Assembly: GCF_014842995.1 (NCBI RefSeq)
Contig: NZ_JACYXL010000003.1
Coordinates: 186,001-250,000, forward strand
Length of the DNA: 64,000 nucleotides
Source of the DNA: Rhodanobacter sp. 7MK24
GTDB lineage: Bacteria > Pseudomonadota > Gammaproteobacteria > Xanthomonadales > Rhodanobacteraceae
Direction of reading: 5' to 3'
The notes beneath the pieces were generated by a model that saw only the letters and a program-made list of their open reading frames with translations, was not told the origin of the DNA and did no database searches. Position 1 is the first letter of the stretch. Each line of letters opens with the position of its first letter. A program made the position numbers and the translations under genes. This document shows positions 8,001 through 16,114 of the stretch, piece after piece.

Positions 8001-9206
8001 TCACGCCACAGCGGCTTCGGGCCGCACCTTGGCGAACGGACGGAACGTCGTCGCGATCAGGAATGCACCAAGCCCGATCACGGACGAACCGATGTACAGC
8101 CCTCCATAACTGCCAAACGTGTCGACGATCAGGCCGCCGGCGACCGGCCCCGTGGCCATGCCCAGGCTGCCGGCCATCGCACAGCCGCCGATCACGGTAC
8201 CTATCATGCGCAGCGGGAAGTTTTCGCGCGCCAGCACTGAGTACAGCGGCATCACGCCCGCGTAGATGAAGCCAAACAGCGTCGCGACCGCATAGAACCC
8301 GTCGAGCGTGTTCACGAAGTAGTAGCCGAGCGCACCGAGCGCCTGCGTGAGCAGTCCCGCCACCAGCATGCGCTTCGCTCCGATACGGTCGCTCAGGAAG
8401 CCGAACACGATCCGCCCTCCCATGCCCGCGAGTCCTTCGACGCTGTAGATCGATACGGCAGCGATCAGCGGTATCCCGCAAGTCACCGCGTAGCTCACCG
8501 TATGGAAGATCGGGCCGGAGTGCGTCGCGCAGCAGCAGAAGTTGGTCAGCAGCAGGACGACAAACTGCGGCGAGCGCAGCGCATCCTTGACCGACATCGG
8601 CGCTGGTCCGCTGGCCGGCACTTCCGGTGCTCCTTCAAGCGCGGGCGCTCGGCGCACGAGTAGCGACATGGGAATCATGACAACGGCCGCCAACGCGGCA
8701 AGGATCAGCATCGACGTGCGCCAGTCGTGCCTGGACACCAGCCACGCAGCCAGCGGCGACATCGTCATCGGCGCCATGCCCATGCCGGCCGACACGAGCG
8801 ACACCGCGAGGCTGCGGTGCGTGTCGAACCAGCCGGTGACGCAGGCCATCATCGGTGCGAATACCGCGGCCGTCGCACCGCCGACGGCAACGCCGAAGAT
8901 CAGCTGAAACGCGAGCAGCGAGGGCGCACGGCTGGCCAGCGCGACGCTCGTCGGCAACAGGACGGCGCCGGTCATGACGACTACACGCGTGCCGATGCGG
9001 TCCGACAGGCTTCCCCACGCCATGCTCCCGAACGCCATCGCGATGAAGGCCAGTGTCATCGCGGCGGAGATGCCGGTCATCGACCAGCCCGTGTCGCGTG
9101 CGATGGATCGCAGGAGCACCGGCAGCGAAAACATCGCGCCGATCGCCACGCAACCCATCAGGCCGCCCGCGGCGACGATCACCCAGCGGTATCGGGAGTC
9201 ATGCAT
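8001..9206 (-). CDS. MFS transporter, monocarboxylate/oxalate-formate type
   Basis: The ATG at 9206 follows a GAGGAG Shine-Dalgarno; an upstream in-frame start at 9278 has none. The 401-residue protein has twelve hydrophobic segments. It carries WGSLSDRIGTRVVVMTG (motif A) and the second-half equivalent FGFLSDRIGAKRMLVAG. GVAVGGATAAVFAPMMACVTGWFDTHRSLAVSLVSAGMGMAP in TM4-5 is characteristic of the OxlT/monocarboxylate-transporter-like branch. A small organic acid is the likely substrate, but nothing nearby defines it. It stands alone, with a 220-bp gap to the acetyltransferase gene. Confidence 0.8.
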   Translation of the reverse strand: MHDSRYRWVIVAAGGLMGCVAIGAMFSLPVLLRSIARDTGWSMTGISAAMTLAFIAMAFGSMAWGSLSDRIGTRVVVMTGAVLLPTSVALASRAPSLLAFQLIFGVAVGGATAAVFAPMMACVTGWFDTHRSLAVSLVSAGMGMAPMTMSPLAAWLVSRHDWRTSMLILAALAAVVMIPMSLLVRRAPALEGAPEVPASGPAPMSVKDALRSPQFVVLLLTNFCCCATHSGPIFHTVSYAVTCGIPLIAAVSIYSVEGLAGMGGRIVFGFLSDRIGAKRMLVAGLLTQALGALGYYFVNTLDGFYAVATLFGFIYAGVMPLYSVLARENFPLRMIGTVIGGCAMAGSLGMATGPVAGGLIVDTFGSYGGLYIGSSVIGLGAFLIATTFRPFAKVRPEAAVA

Positions 9207-9360
9207 CTGGCGTCTCCTCTCTCGTATCGGCCACCCTCGGGAACCAGGCAACGGTGGCATGTCAGGCCGCCACTCCAATGTGGCCGCTCACCCGGTCGAC
9301 ATGGGTACGACGGATGACGCACCGGAAAATCGACATGCGCGACGCACATGCCTTTGCGCA

Positions 9361-9433
9361 GGAGCGCACCCCGTGCGCGACTGCCCTGCGCCTCGATCAA
9401 GGCAGAGGCAATCGCGCACAGGGTGCGCTCCTA
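9361..9433. repeat. Paired REP-like element (family B) overlapping the acetyltransferase stop codon
   Basis: A 25-bp arm beginning GGAGCGCACCCCGTGCGCGA (9361-9385) is repeated inverted at 9407-9431 with two mismatches and a 21-nt loop. The right arm read on the minus strand begins TAGGAGCGCACC, and its first three bases are the TAG stop of the rimJ-like gene. The head resembles GTAGGAGCG-type REP sequences of pseudomonads and xanthomonads. Confidence 0.65.
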
Positions 9434-9988
9434 CTCCACTCTGGACCGGACCAGGGCAGTAAGCACGTGGTCTTCCCACGCGCCGGCGATCTGCAAGTAG
9501 CGTTTCGCATAGCCCTCGCGCTCGAAACCCAACCGTGCCAGCAGGCGCGCGCTGCGTTCGTTGCGCGGCAAATAGTTGGCCATCACGCGATGCAGGTCCA
9601 GTTCGCCGAAGGCCCAGGCCAGGCCGGCCTGCAGGGCCTCGTGCATGAGGCCCTGCCCTTGCACGCGCGCCGCCGTGCCATAGCCGAGATGGCAGGCCTG
9701 GAACGCGCCGCGCACGACGTTGGCAAAGGTAAGTGTGGCGAGGACTTCCCGCTCGTCGCGGTCGAATACCAACAACGGATAGCCGCGATCCAGCCGCGCA
9801 TGCTCCCGCCATTCGGCGACGGCCTGCACGCATTGGCCCAGCGTGTAAAAGGCTTCCTCGCGCAGCGGCTCCCACGGCGCGAGATGCGCGCGATTCGCCA
9901 CGCGATAACGCAGCAATTCCGGCGCATCGGCCTCCTCGGCGAGGCGGATGCGCGTACGCTCCGTCAGCAATCGTGGCGAGAAGCCCAT
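9431..9988 (-). CDS. GNAT acetyltransferase, RimJ-like
   Basis: The 185-residue protein opens LLTERTRIRLAEEADAPELLRYRVANRAHLAPWEP, the usual beginning of RimJ/RimL-type acetyltransferases. The acetyl-CoA-binding segment is GYGTAARVQGQGLMHEALQ, and LDLHRVMANYLPRNERSARLLARLGFEREG is the conserved second half. RimJ acetylates the N-terminus of ribosomal protein S5; paralogues modify other proteins or antibiotics, so the exact target is uncertain. The gene starts 1 bp after the SDR stop codon (9990), indicating one operon. Its stop codon lies in a REP-like element. Confidence 0.85.
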   Translation of the reverse strand: MGFSPRLLTERTRIRLAEEADAPELLRYRVANRAHLAPWEPLREEAFYTLGQCVQAVAEWREHARLDRGYPLLVFDRDEREVLATLTFANVVRGAFQACHLGYGTAARVQGQGLMHEALQAGLAWAFGELDLHRVMANYLPRNERSARLLARLGFEREGYAKRYLQIAGAWEDHVLTALVRSRVE

Positions 9989-9989
9989 C

Positions 9990-10739
9990 TCAACGCTCCT
10001 GGTCGGTCGGTCGCATCAGTACTTCGTTGATGTTGACGTGCGCAGGACGGCCGACGCAGAACGCGATCACCTCCGCGATGTCCTGGCTTTGCAGCTGGCG
10101 CATGCTGTCGGCCCAGGCATTGAGCGCGTCCTTGGTGGCGGCGTGACCGATGTGCTCGCGCAATTCGGTGGCCACTGCGCCCGGCTCGATCACGCTGACG
10201 CGGATGTTGTCCTTGTATACCTCGCGGCGCAGCGATTCGGAGAACGCCACCACGCCGAACTTGGTGGCCGAGTAGCCGCCGGCGTTCGGGTTGGCGATGC
10301 GGCCGGCGGTGGAGGAGATATTGACGATATGGCCGTCGCGCCGCGCGCGCATGCCGGCCAGCGCCGCCTGCGTGGAAGCGATCAGGCCGAGCACGTTGAG
10401 CTCCAGCATGTGACGCCAGCGACCGAGGTCGGCTTCGGCGATCGGTTCCAGGTACATCACGCCGGCGTTGTTGACGAGGATGTCCAGACGGCCGAAGCGC
10501 TGCTCGGTCTCGTGCACGATGCGCTGCGCATCGACTTCGTCGGCGAGGTCGGCTACCAGCACCAGCGGCTCGGCGCCAAGTGCCGTCAATTCCTTTGCCA
10601 GTGCATCGAGCCGGTCGCGACGACGCGCCGCAATCGCCACCCTTGCGCCCTGCCGGGCCAGCTCCAGTGCCGTGGCCTCGCCGATGCCGGAGGAGGCGCC
10701 GGTTACCAGTGCAATGCGGTCTTTCAAACGGTTCTGCAT
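9990..10739 (-). CDS. Short-chain dehydrogenase/reductase (NADP-type SDR)
   Basis: The start at 10739 follows a GGGAGAG; the upstream ATG at 10781 is not supported. The 249 residues show the classical SDR order: TGASSGIG (dinucleotide-binding glycines), an Arg/Arg-rich end of strand 2 (AARRRDR) favouring NADP(H), NNAGV, catalytic Ser in ISSTAG, and YSATK with catalytic Tyr/Lys. It resembles the YdfG/serine-dehydrogenase-like branch (VAFSESLRREVYKDNIRVSVIEPGAVATEL). Substrate is not known. It is the first gene of a two-gene unit with the acetyltransferase and diverges from the deaD-like helicase, with 86 bp between start codons. Confidence 0.88.
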   Translation of the reverse strand: MQNRLKDRIALVTGASSGIGEATALELARQGARVAIAARRRDRLDALAKELTALGAEPLVLVADLADEVDAQRIVHETEQRFGRLDILVNNAGVMYLEPIAEADLGRWRHMLELNVLGLIASTQAALAGMRARRDGHIVNISSTAGRIANPNAGGYSATKFGVVAFSESLRREVYKDNIRVSVIEPGAVATELREHIGHAATKDALNAWADSMRQLQSQDIAEVIAFCVGRPAHVNINEVLMRPTDQER

Positions 10740-10825
10740 GGTTCTCTCCCGATGGGATGACGTGGGGACTGGTACAATCACCCATTCTCCCGCATGCCGC
10801 CGCGCATGCCACCCCGAGGTTCCCC

Positions 10826-12697
10826 ATGTCCGCCCCGTCTTCCGATTCCGCCCCGGCTGCCGCCGGCTTCGGCGCGCTCGCGCTTTCGCCCGAGGTGCAG
10901 AAAGCGCTGGCCGACGTGGGCTACGAGTCGCCCTCGCCGATCCAGGCCGCCACCATCCCGCCGTTGCTGGAGGGCCGCGACGTGCTGGGCCAGGCGCAGA
11001 CCGGCACCGGCAAGACCGCCGCGTTCGCGCTGCCGATCCTGTCGCGCATCGACCTCAAGCCCGGCAAGCCGCAGGCGCTGGTGCTGGCACCCACGCGCGA
11101 GCTGGCGATCCAGGTGGCCGAGGCGTTCCAGCGCTACGCCGCGCACCTGCCCGGCCTGCAGGTGCTGCCGATCTATGGCGGGCAGAGCTACGGCCCGCAG
11201 CTGCATGCGCTGCGCCGGGGCGTGCACGTCATCGTGGGCACGCCTGGCCGCGTGATCGATCATCTGGACAAGGGCACGCTCGACCTCTCCGAGCTGAAGT
11301 ACCTGGTGCTCGACGAAGCCGACGAGATGCTGCGCATGGGCTTCGTCGATGACGTGGAGAAAGTGCTGGAGGCAACGCCGCCGACCCGCCAGGTGGCGCT
11401 GTTCTCCGCCACCATGCCGGTGCCGATCCGCAAGATAGCGCAGCGGCACCTGAAGGAGCCGGTGGAGATCGCCATCAAGGCGGCCACCACCACCGCGGCG
11501 AACATCCGCCAGCGCTACTGGTTCGTCAGCGGCGTGCACAAGCTGGACGCGATGACGCGCATCCTCGAGGCCGAGCCGTTCGACGCGATGATCATCTTCG
11601 CGCGCACCAAGCAGGCCACCGAGGAACTGGCCGAGAAGCTGCAGGCGCGCGGCCTTGCCGCCGCCGCGATCAACGGCGACATCGCCCAGCCGCAACGCGA
11701 GCGGGTGATCCAGCAACTGAAGGACGGCAAGCTCGACATCCTGGTCGCCACCGACGTGGCCGCGCGCGGCCTGGACGTGGAACGCATCAGCCACGTGCTG
11801 AACTACGACATTCCCTACGACACCGAGAGCTACGTGCACCGCATCGGCCGCACCGGACGCGCGGGGCGCAGCGGCGATGCGATCCTGTTCGTCACGCCGC
11901 GCGAAAAGGGCATGCTGCATGCCATCGAGCGCGCCACCCGGCAGAAGATCGAGGAGATGAAGCTGCCCACGGTGGAAGCTGTGAACGACCAGCGCATCGC
12001 CAAGTTCAAGCAGCGCATCAGCGACACCCTGGCGGCTGGCGAGCTGGAATTGTTCCAGCAGGTGATCGAACAGTACGAGCAGGAACACGACATACCGGCG
12101 ATCGAGATCGCCGCCGCGCTGGCGCGCATCGCCCAGGGCGACCGCCCGCTGCTGCTGGCGCCCCCGCCGAAGCGCGAACCCGCCGCGCCACGTGAACATG
12201 GCGATCACCATGGCCGGCCTGAACGCGCGCCGCGCGAACACCAGGCGCGCGATCGTCACGAACGCGAACAGCCGCGTGCCTTCGCCGGCCATGCGCCGCG
12301 CCCACACCACACCGAGGCGGGCAAGATCACCTACCGCATCGAAGTAGGTCACGAACACGGCGTGAAGCCCGGCAACATCATCGGCGCCATCGCCAACGAG
12401 GCGGGTCTGGACAGCCAATACATCGGCCGCCTCAGCATCCGTGGCGACCACAGCCTGGTCGACCTGCCCGAAGGCATGCCGAAGGAAGTCTTCGAGCATT
12501 TGAAGAAGGTCTGGGTGGCGCGCCAGCAGTTGCAGATCCATGCGTGGGACGGCAAGGACGACGGTGCCGGCGAACAGGGCGCGCATCCCGCGCGCAGCCC
12601 AGGCGGCTTCCGCAAGCCTGGCGGCTTCAAGCCCGGTGGCCCCAAATCCGACGCACGCAAGCCACGCACGCACGGCGGCAAACCGCCGCGCAAATAA
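10826..12697 (+). CDS. deaD: DEAD-box RNA helicase, DeaD/CsdA type, with DbpA-like RNA-binding domain
   Basis: The ATG at 10826 precedes SAPSSDSAPAAAGFGALALSPEVQKALADVGY, the Q-motif region. Motifs [47 protein letters not shown] and [10 protein letters not shown] are all present. Unlike RhlE, the 623-residue chain continues with a helical dimerisation-like segment, a charged linker rich in His/Arg/Glu (about 450-500) and a DbpA-type RNA-recognition domain (YRIEVGHEHGVKPGNIIGAI ... VWVARQQLQIHAW). The tail after about residue 585 is Gly/Lys/Pro-rich. This layout is that of DeaD/CsdA, involved in 50S assembly and cold adaptation. It is a single-gene unit. Confidence 0.93.
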   Translation: MSAPSSDSAPAAAGFGALALSPEVQKALADVGYESPSPIQAATIPPLLEGRDVLGQAQTGTGKTAAFALPILSRIDLKPGKPQALVLAPTRELAIQVAEAFQRYAAHLPGLQVLPIYGGQSYGPQLHALRRGVHVIVGTPGRVIDHLDKGTLDLSELKYLVLDEADEMLRMGFVDDVEKVLEATPPTRQVALFSATMPVPIRKIAQRHLKEPVEIAIKAATTTAANIRQRYWFVSGVHKLDAMTRILEAEPFDAMIIFARTKQATEELAEKLQARGLAAAAINGDIAQPQRERVIQQLKDGKLDILVATDVAARGLDVERISHVLNYDIPYDTESYVHRIGRTGRAGRSGDAILFVTPREKGMLHAIERATRQKIEEMKLPTVEAVNDQRIAKFKQRISDTLAAGELELFQQVIEQYEQEHDIPAIEIAAALARIAQGDRPLLLAPPPKREPAAPREHGDHHGRPERAPREHQARDRHEREQPRAFAGHAPRPHHTEAGKITYRIEVGHEHGVKPGNIIGAIANEAGLDSQYIGRLSIRGDHSLVDLPEGMPKEVFEHLKKVWVARQQLQIHAWDGKDDGAGEQGAHPARSPGGFRKPGGFKPGGPKSDARKPRTHGGKPPRK

Positions 12698-12834
12698 GAC
12701 TCTGCTCCCTCCTCCGCTGATGACGGGAGGAGAACACCAGTGTTCGCGGGCGGCAACGCAGCGTTCCGGTCGTGCCTGCTGCAAATGCGGCCGCAGCCCT
12801 TACTCTGGGGTGATCCCCCACGAGGCGACCCGCC

Positions 12835-13620
12835 ATGCCTGCCCTGCCCAGCCTGTACGTCTCCCACGGCTCGCCGATGACCGCGCTGCAGCCCGGCGCC
12901 ACCGGCGAGCGGCTGGCAGAGCTGGCGCGTGCCCTGCCGCGCCCCAAGGCCATCGTGATCGCCAGCGCGCATTGGCTGGCGCATTCGCCGCTGGTCGGCG
13001 GCGCCCTGCAGTCGGAAACGATCCACGATTTCCACGGCTTTCCGCCCGAGCTGTACCAGCTGCGCTACCCGGCGCCGGGCGCGCCCGCGCTCGCCACACA
13101 GGTGGTCGAGCTGCTTGACCAGGCCGGCCTTGCACCCAGCCTCGATCCGCAGCGCGGACTGGACCACGGCGCGTGGGTGCCACTGCGCCTGCTCTATCCA
13201 GCCGCCGACATCCCGGTGGTGCCGGTTTCCGTCCAGCCCGGACAAGCAGGTCCGGCGCACCAGTACGCGCTGGGCCGCGCGCTGGCGCCGCTGCGCGAAC
13301 AAGGCGTGCTGCTGATCGGCTCAGGCAGCATCACCCACAACCTGCATGACCTGCGCAGCGGCTATAGCGCGGAGCGCGAGGCACCGTACGTGCGTCCGTT
13401 CATCGGCTGGATCGAACAGAAACTCGCGGCGGGCGATGTCGATGCCCTGCTCGACTACCGTCGCCAGGCGCCGTTCGCCCGGCATGCACATCCGACCGAC
13501 GAGCATCTTCTGCCGCTGTTCTTCGCACTCGGCGCAGCGGGCGAGGGTACCCGTGCGCAACGCATCGATGCGGGCATCGACCTGGGCTTTCTGGCGATGG
13601 ATATCTATCGCTTCGATTGA
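12835..13620 (+). CDS. Class III extradiol dioxygenase, YgiD/4,5-DOPA dioxygenase family
   Basis: The 261-residue protein begins LPSLYVSHGSPM, with metal-ligand candidate His11. SAHWLAHSP holds His46, and GSGSITHNLHDL later supplies another conserved His. LDHGAWVPLRLLYPAADIPVVPVSVQP is a family signature. YgiD-type enzymes open the ring of DOPA-like catechols; many bacterial members have unknown natural substrates. It lies about 140 bp after deaD in the same direction, without a strong terminator between, but is probably transcribed separately. Confidence 0.9.
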   Translation: MPALPSLYVSHGSPMTALQPGATGERLAELARALPRPKAIVIASAHWLAHSPLVGGALQSETIHDFHGFPPELYQLRYPAPGAPALATQVVELLDQAGLAPSLDPQRGLDHGAWVPLRLLYPAADIPVVPVSVQPGQAGPAHQYALGRALAPLREQGVLLIGSGSITHNLHDLRSGYSAEREAPYVRPFIGWIEQKLAAGDVDALLDYRRQAPFARHAHPTDEHLLPLFFALGAAGEGTRAQRIDAGIDLGFLAMDIYRFD

Positions 13621-13709
13621 CCACTACGGCGTGCATGCCAAGGGGCGCGACACGCAAACAGGAAGCCGCTGCGCTGGCAGGAACCAAGCCGGACGGCGTT
13701 CCCGGTTGC

Positions 13710-14112
13710 ATGATCGTGGCGGATGGCTTCCTGCTTCACGGCCGCAAGTTCACGATGCCCACATTGGTCAACGAGGTCGACCTTGGGCCTTGCCGCAAAC
13801 CACGCACGCGAGTTTCAAGCCTGCTTCGCGGCCTGTATGGCAGAGGAGCTCAAGGGTCAGGTGTTCGACGGCAAGCACGATTGCGCCAAGCCTATGGTGA
13901 TGAAGATTGTCGCCGGCCTGCCTGCGTTGTGCCGCGGAATCGATAGCAATCACGCCTACGCGATGGATGTGCAGGCCACAGCAGGCACGGATAGCGACAG
14001 CCCATACCCGGACCCCGGTTGCGTGGCATTTGTCACACGCGTCGCCATTGACGGCCATACAGACGACAGGACGCTCTACGCGCCGAACAGCTCCATCGCA
14101 TCCTCGCACTGA
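13710..14112 (+). pseudogene. Possible frameshifted orphan gene
   Basis: From an ATG at 13710 the frame reads MIVADGFLLHGRKFTMPTLV and breaks into low-quality sequence after EVDLG. One extra base in the GGG near 13790 would join it to the next frame, which continues LAANHAREFQACFAACMAEE and stays open to 14112. The joined product would be about 133 residues with several cysteines (FQACFAACM, HDCAKP, LCRG, DPGC). No family is recognised. It may be a decayed gene, a sequencing error or chance coding-like composition. The region lies between two convergent units and otherwise holds nothing recognisable. Confidence 0.3.
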
Positions 14113-14130
14113 GCGTCGCATACCCGGCCG

Positions 14131-14475
14131 TCATTTCACGACGATGGTTCCGGTCATGAACGGATGCACCGTGCAGTAGTACACGTAGGTGCCTGGCTTG
14201 CCAAAGGTAGCCACGTAGCTGTCGTTGCTGTCCAGCGCCTTCGACGGCGCGAATTGGCCGTTTGCGCTCACTACAGTGTGCGGCTCCTCGTCGCGGTTGA
14301 TCCACACCACCTTGGCGCCCACCGGCACGGTGAGCGTCTTCGGCGTGAACATGAAATTGCGAATTTCGATCTGATTCGACTTCTCCGCAGGCACACGACT
14401 GCTCGCTGCAGCGTGCGGCGGCGTCCAGGCCGCCAAGGTCGACAGCAAACATGCCGCGCAGGCAAGACGGTTCAT
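14131..14475 (-). CDS. Periplasmic cupredoxin (plastocyanin/amicyanin-like)
   Basis: The 114-residue protein has a signal peptide (ACAACLLSTLAAWTPPHAAA) and a single cupredoxin domain. The type 1 copper ligands are His66 in EEPHTVV, Cys101, His104 and Met107 in YYCTVHPFM. The sequence IEIRNFMFTPKTLTVPVGAKVVWINRD is typical of amicyanin/plastocyanin-like electron carriers. Its ATG overlaps the TGA of the upstream phosphoesterase (ATGA), so the two are translationally coupled. Together they diverge from an ECF sigma factor, which may control them. An electron-transfer or copper-related envelope role is likely; the redox partner is unknown. Confidence 0.9.
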   Translation of the reverse strand: MNRLACAACLLSTLAAWTPPHAAASSRVPAEKSNQIEIRNFMFTPKTLTVPVGAKVVWINRDEEPHTVVSANGQFAPSKALDSNDSYVATFGKPGTYVYYCTVHPFMTGTIVVK

Positions 14476-15419
14476 GCCATCACCCCCTCGGTGATAGCCA
14501 ACGCATCCTTGCCCTGCACGTGGCGCACGCTGCGGATCCCCAGGTAACTGTGCAGCCGATCCGGCACCACGGTCTTCAGCGGCCCCGGCGCCGGCCCCAC
14601 GCCGGGTGCCGGCTGCGGATAAGCCGTCGAGCGCGCCGTGTAGAACGTGATGTTGCCTTCCACCTTCTGCTGGATCTGGTGGATGTGGCCGTTGAGCACG
14701 CTGACCGAACCGAAGCGGCGCAGATAGCCCATCGCCTCCACGCTGTCGTCGGTGCCCCAGCCCCACGCCGGATACAGCGCCCACATCGGCATGTGCGCAA
14801 ACACCAGCACCGGGGTTTCGGCGGAAAGCGGCGCCAGGTCCTTCTTCAGCCACGCGAGCTGCTCGTTACCCAGGAAACCCAGGCCGCCGGCCTTGAGGGC
14901 GAGCACGTTGATCAGACCCACGAAGTGCACGCCACGATGATCGAAGCTGTACCAGCCACCGGGCTGCTGCCGCTCGCCAAAGCGCCGGAAGAATTCGGCG
15001 CCGTTGTCGCCGATCACGTCGTGCTCGCCCGGCACGTAGAACGCCTTGCCCTTGCCGGCGCGCGATTCCTGCATCAGCCCGGCCAGCGTGTCGAACTGAT
15101 CCGGCCGCGAGAGGTGGGTCAAATCGCCGGTATGCAGCAGGAAATCCGGACGCACCGGCAATGCGTCGACCTGGGCGAGCGCGCCGCGCAGCGTCGAGGC
15201 CGGGTCCGGGTTCGGCGCGAAATGGAAGCCGATGTGCGAATCGCTGATCTGGGCGAAGCTGAAGGTGGCATCTTTCGCCTCGGTGCCCGCGTCGAGGCCC
15301 AGGACGCGCGCGTGCAGCACGCCGCCCTTCATCATCAGCAGGGTGCCGGCTCCGGCCCAGGCCATGCACTTGAGGAATCCGCGGCGGTCCGGGTTCTCGT
15401 TGTCGCGCTGGTTTGTCAT
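14472..15419 (-). CDS. Tat-exported calcineurin-like metallophosphoesterase
   Basis: The 315-residue protein starts with a twin-arginine signal (DRRGFLKCMAWAGAGTLLMM). The metal-binding motifs of the calcineurin-like superfamily follow: QISDSHIGFH, LLHTGDLTHL, VPGEHDVIGD (His-for-Asn variant of GNHD), VFAHMPMW and LNGHIHQI. GEHD-type members include phosphodiesterases acting on nucleotides or lipids. The substrate cannot be read from the sequence. Its stop overlaps the start of the cupredoxin gene. The start codon is 122 bp from the divergent sigma-factor start, and the space between contains an ECF-like promoter in the sigma direction. Confidence 0.88.
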   Translation of the reverse strand: MTNQRDNENPDRRGFLKCMAWAGAGTLLMMKGGVLHARVLGLDAGTEAKDATFSFAQISDSHIGFHFAPNPDPASTLRGALAQVDALPVRPDFLLHTGDLTHLSRPDQFDTLAGLMQESRAGKGKAFYVPGEHDVIGDNGAEFFRRFGERQQPGGWYSFDHRGVHFVGLINVLALKAGGLGFLGNEQLAWLKKDLAPLSAETPVLVFAHMPMWALYPAWGWGTDDSVEAMGYLRRFGSVSVLNGHIHQIQQKVEGNITFYTARSTAYPQPAPGVGPAPGPLKTVVPDRLHSYLGIRSVRHVQGKDALAITEGVMA

Positions 15420-15506
15420 GTACGTTCACTCCATGGCGGGTGCGGAAGGCGCCCTTCGCCATGCAATACCGTGCGTCCCGGCGCCCTATTCCGGTTTTTT
15501 CGGGCC

Positions 15507-15536
15507 GGGAATAAAGTCGCCGCCAACGCGGTAATT
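15507..15536 (+). promoter_or_regulatory. Candidate ECF-type promoter upstream of the sigma-factor gene
   Basis: GGGAATAA (15507-15514) and CGGTAATT (15529-15536) lie just before the sigma-factor start. GGAA-type -35 and CGT/CGG-type -10 elements are common for ECF sigma autoregulation. Spacing is slightly short and no second copy was confirmed upstream of the divergent operon. Confidence 0.35.
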
Positions 15537-15541
15537 CCTTT

Positions 15542-16114
15542 ATGCCCATCGAAGCGCCAGCCGCACCTCCCCCCCTGCAGCCCGCCATCGGCGCGCGCTT
15601 CGAAGCCGTGGTGCTGCCGTGGCTGGATGCCGCGTGGAACCTCGCGCGCTGGCTGACTCGCGACGACGCCGACGCGCAGGACGTGGTGCAGGAGGCGATG
15701 CTGCGCGCGCTGCGCTATTTCGACAGCTTCCGCGGTGGCGATGCGCGCGTGTGGCTGCTGGCCATCGTACGCAACACCTACTTCACGCTCTGCACGAAGG
15801 CGCTGCCCGGGCATCTGCTGGAACCCATCGACGAGGACGTGCATCCACTGGTCGACGAACAGGCCTCGCCCGAGGCACTGACCCTGCTCGCGGTCGATAT
15901 CGGCTCGCTGCGACAGGCGCTGGAGCGGTTGCCGGCGCCATGGCGCGAAGTCATCGTCCTGCGCGAGCTGGAAGAATGTTCCTACAAGGAAATCGCCAGC
16001 ATCACCGGCCAGAAAATCGGCACCGTGATGTCCCGGCTCGCCCGCGCCCGCGAGCGATTGAAACTCGAATTGTCCGGTCGATCCGGGGAGGCGCGCCGTC
16101 ATGATCTGCGCTGA
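15542..16114 (+). CDS. ECF-family RNA polymerase sigma factor
   Basis: The 190-residue protein has region 2 (NLARWLTRDDADAQDVVQEAMLRALRYFDSFRGGDARVWLLAIVRN, about residues 32-78) and region 4 (LPAPWREVIVLRELEECSYKEIASITGQKIGTVMSRLARARERLK, about 128-172) separated by a short linker, the ECF layout. It overlaps the following gene by 14 bp, and that gene encodes a zinc-finger anti-sigma factor. The pair is divergent from a Tat phosphoesterase-cupredoxin operon, a plausible target. Relatives of this kind respond to oxidative, metal or envelope stress; the signal here is unknown. Confidence 0.92.
   Translation: MPIEAPAAPPPLQPAIGARFEAVVLPWLDAAWNLARWLTRDDADAQDVVQEAMLRALRYFDSFRGGDARVWLLAIVRNTYFTLCTKALPGHLLEPIDEDVHPLVDEQASPEALTLLAVDIGSLRQALERLPAPWREVIVLRELEECSYKEIASITGQKIGTVMSRLARARERLKLELSGRSGEARRHDLR

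Noticed and set aside
6547-12697. Possible functional link between the two DEAD-box helicases 3 kb apart
   Set aside because: They are in separate units with unrelated genes between, and both are ordinary housekeeping types.
10778-12784. Minus-strand frame (668 codons) opposite deaD
   Set aside because: Composition is that of an antisense shadow, and the plus strand carries all helicase motifs.
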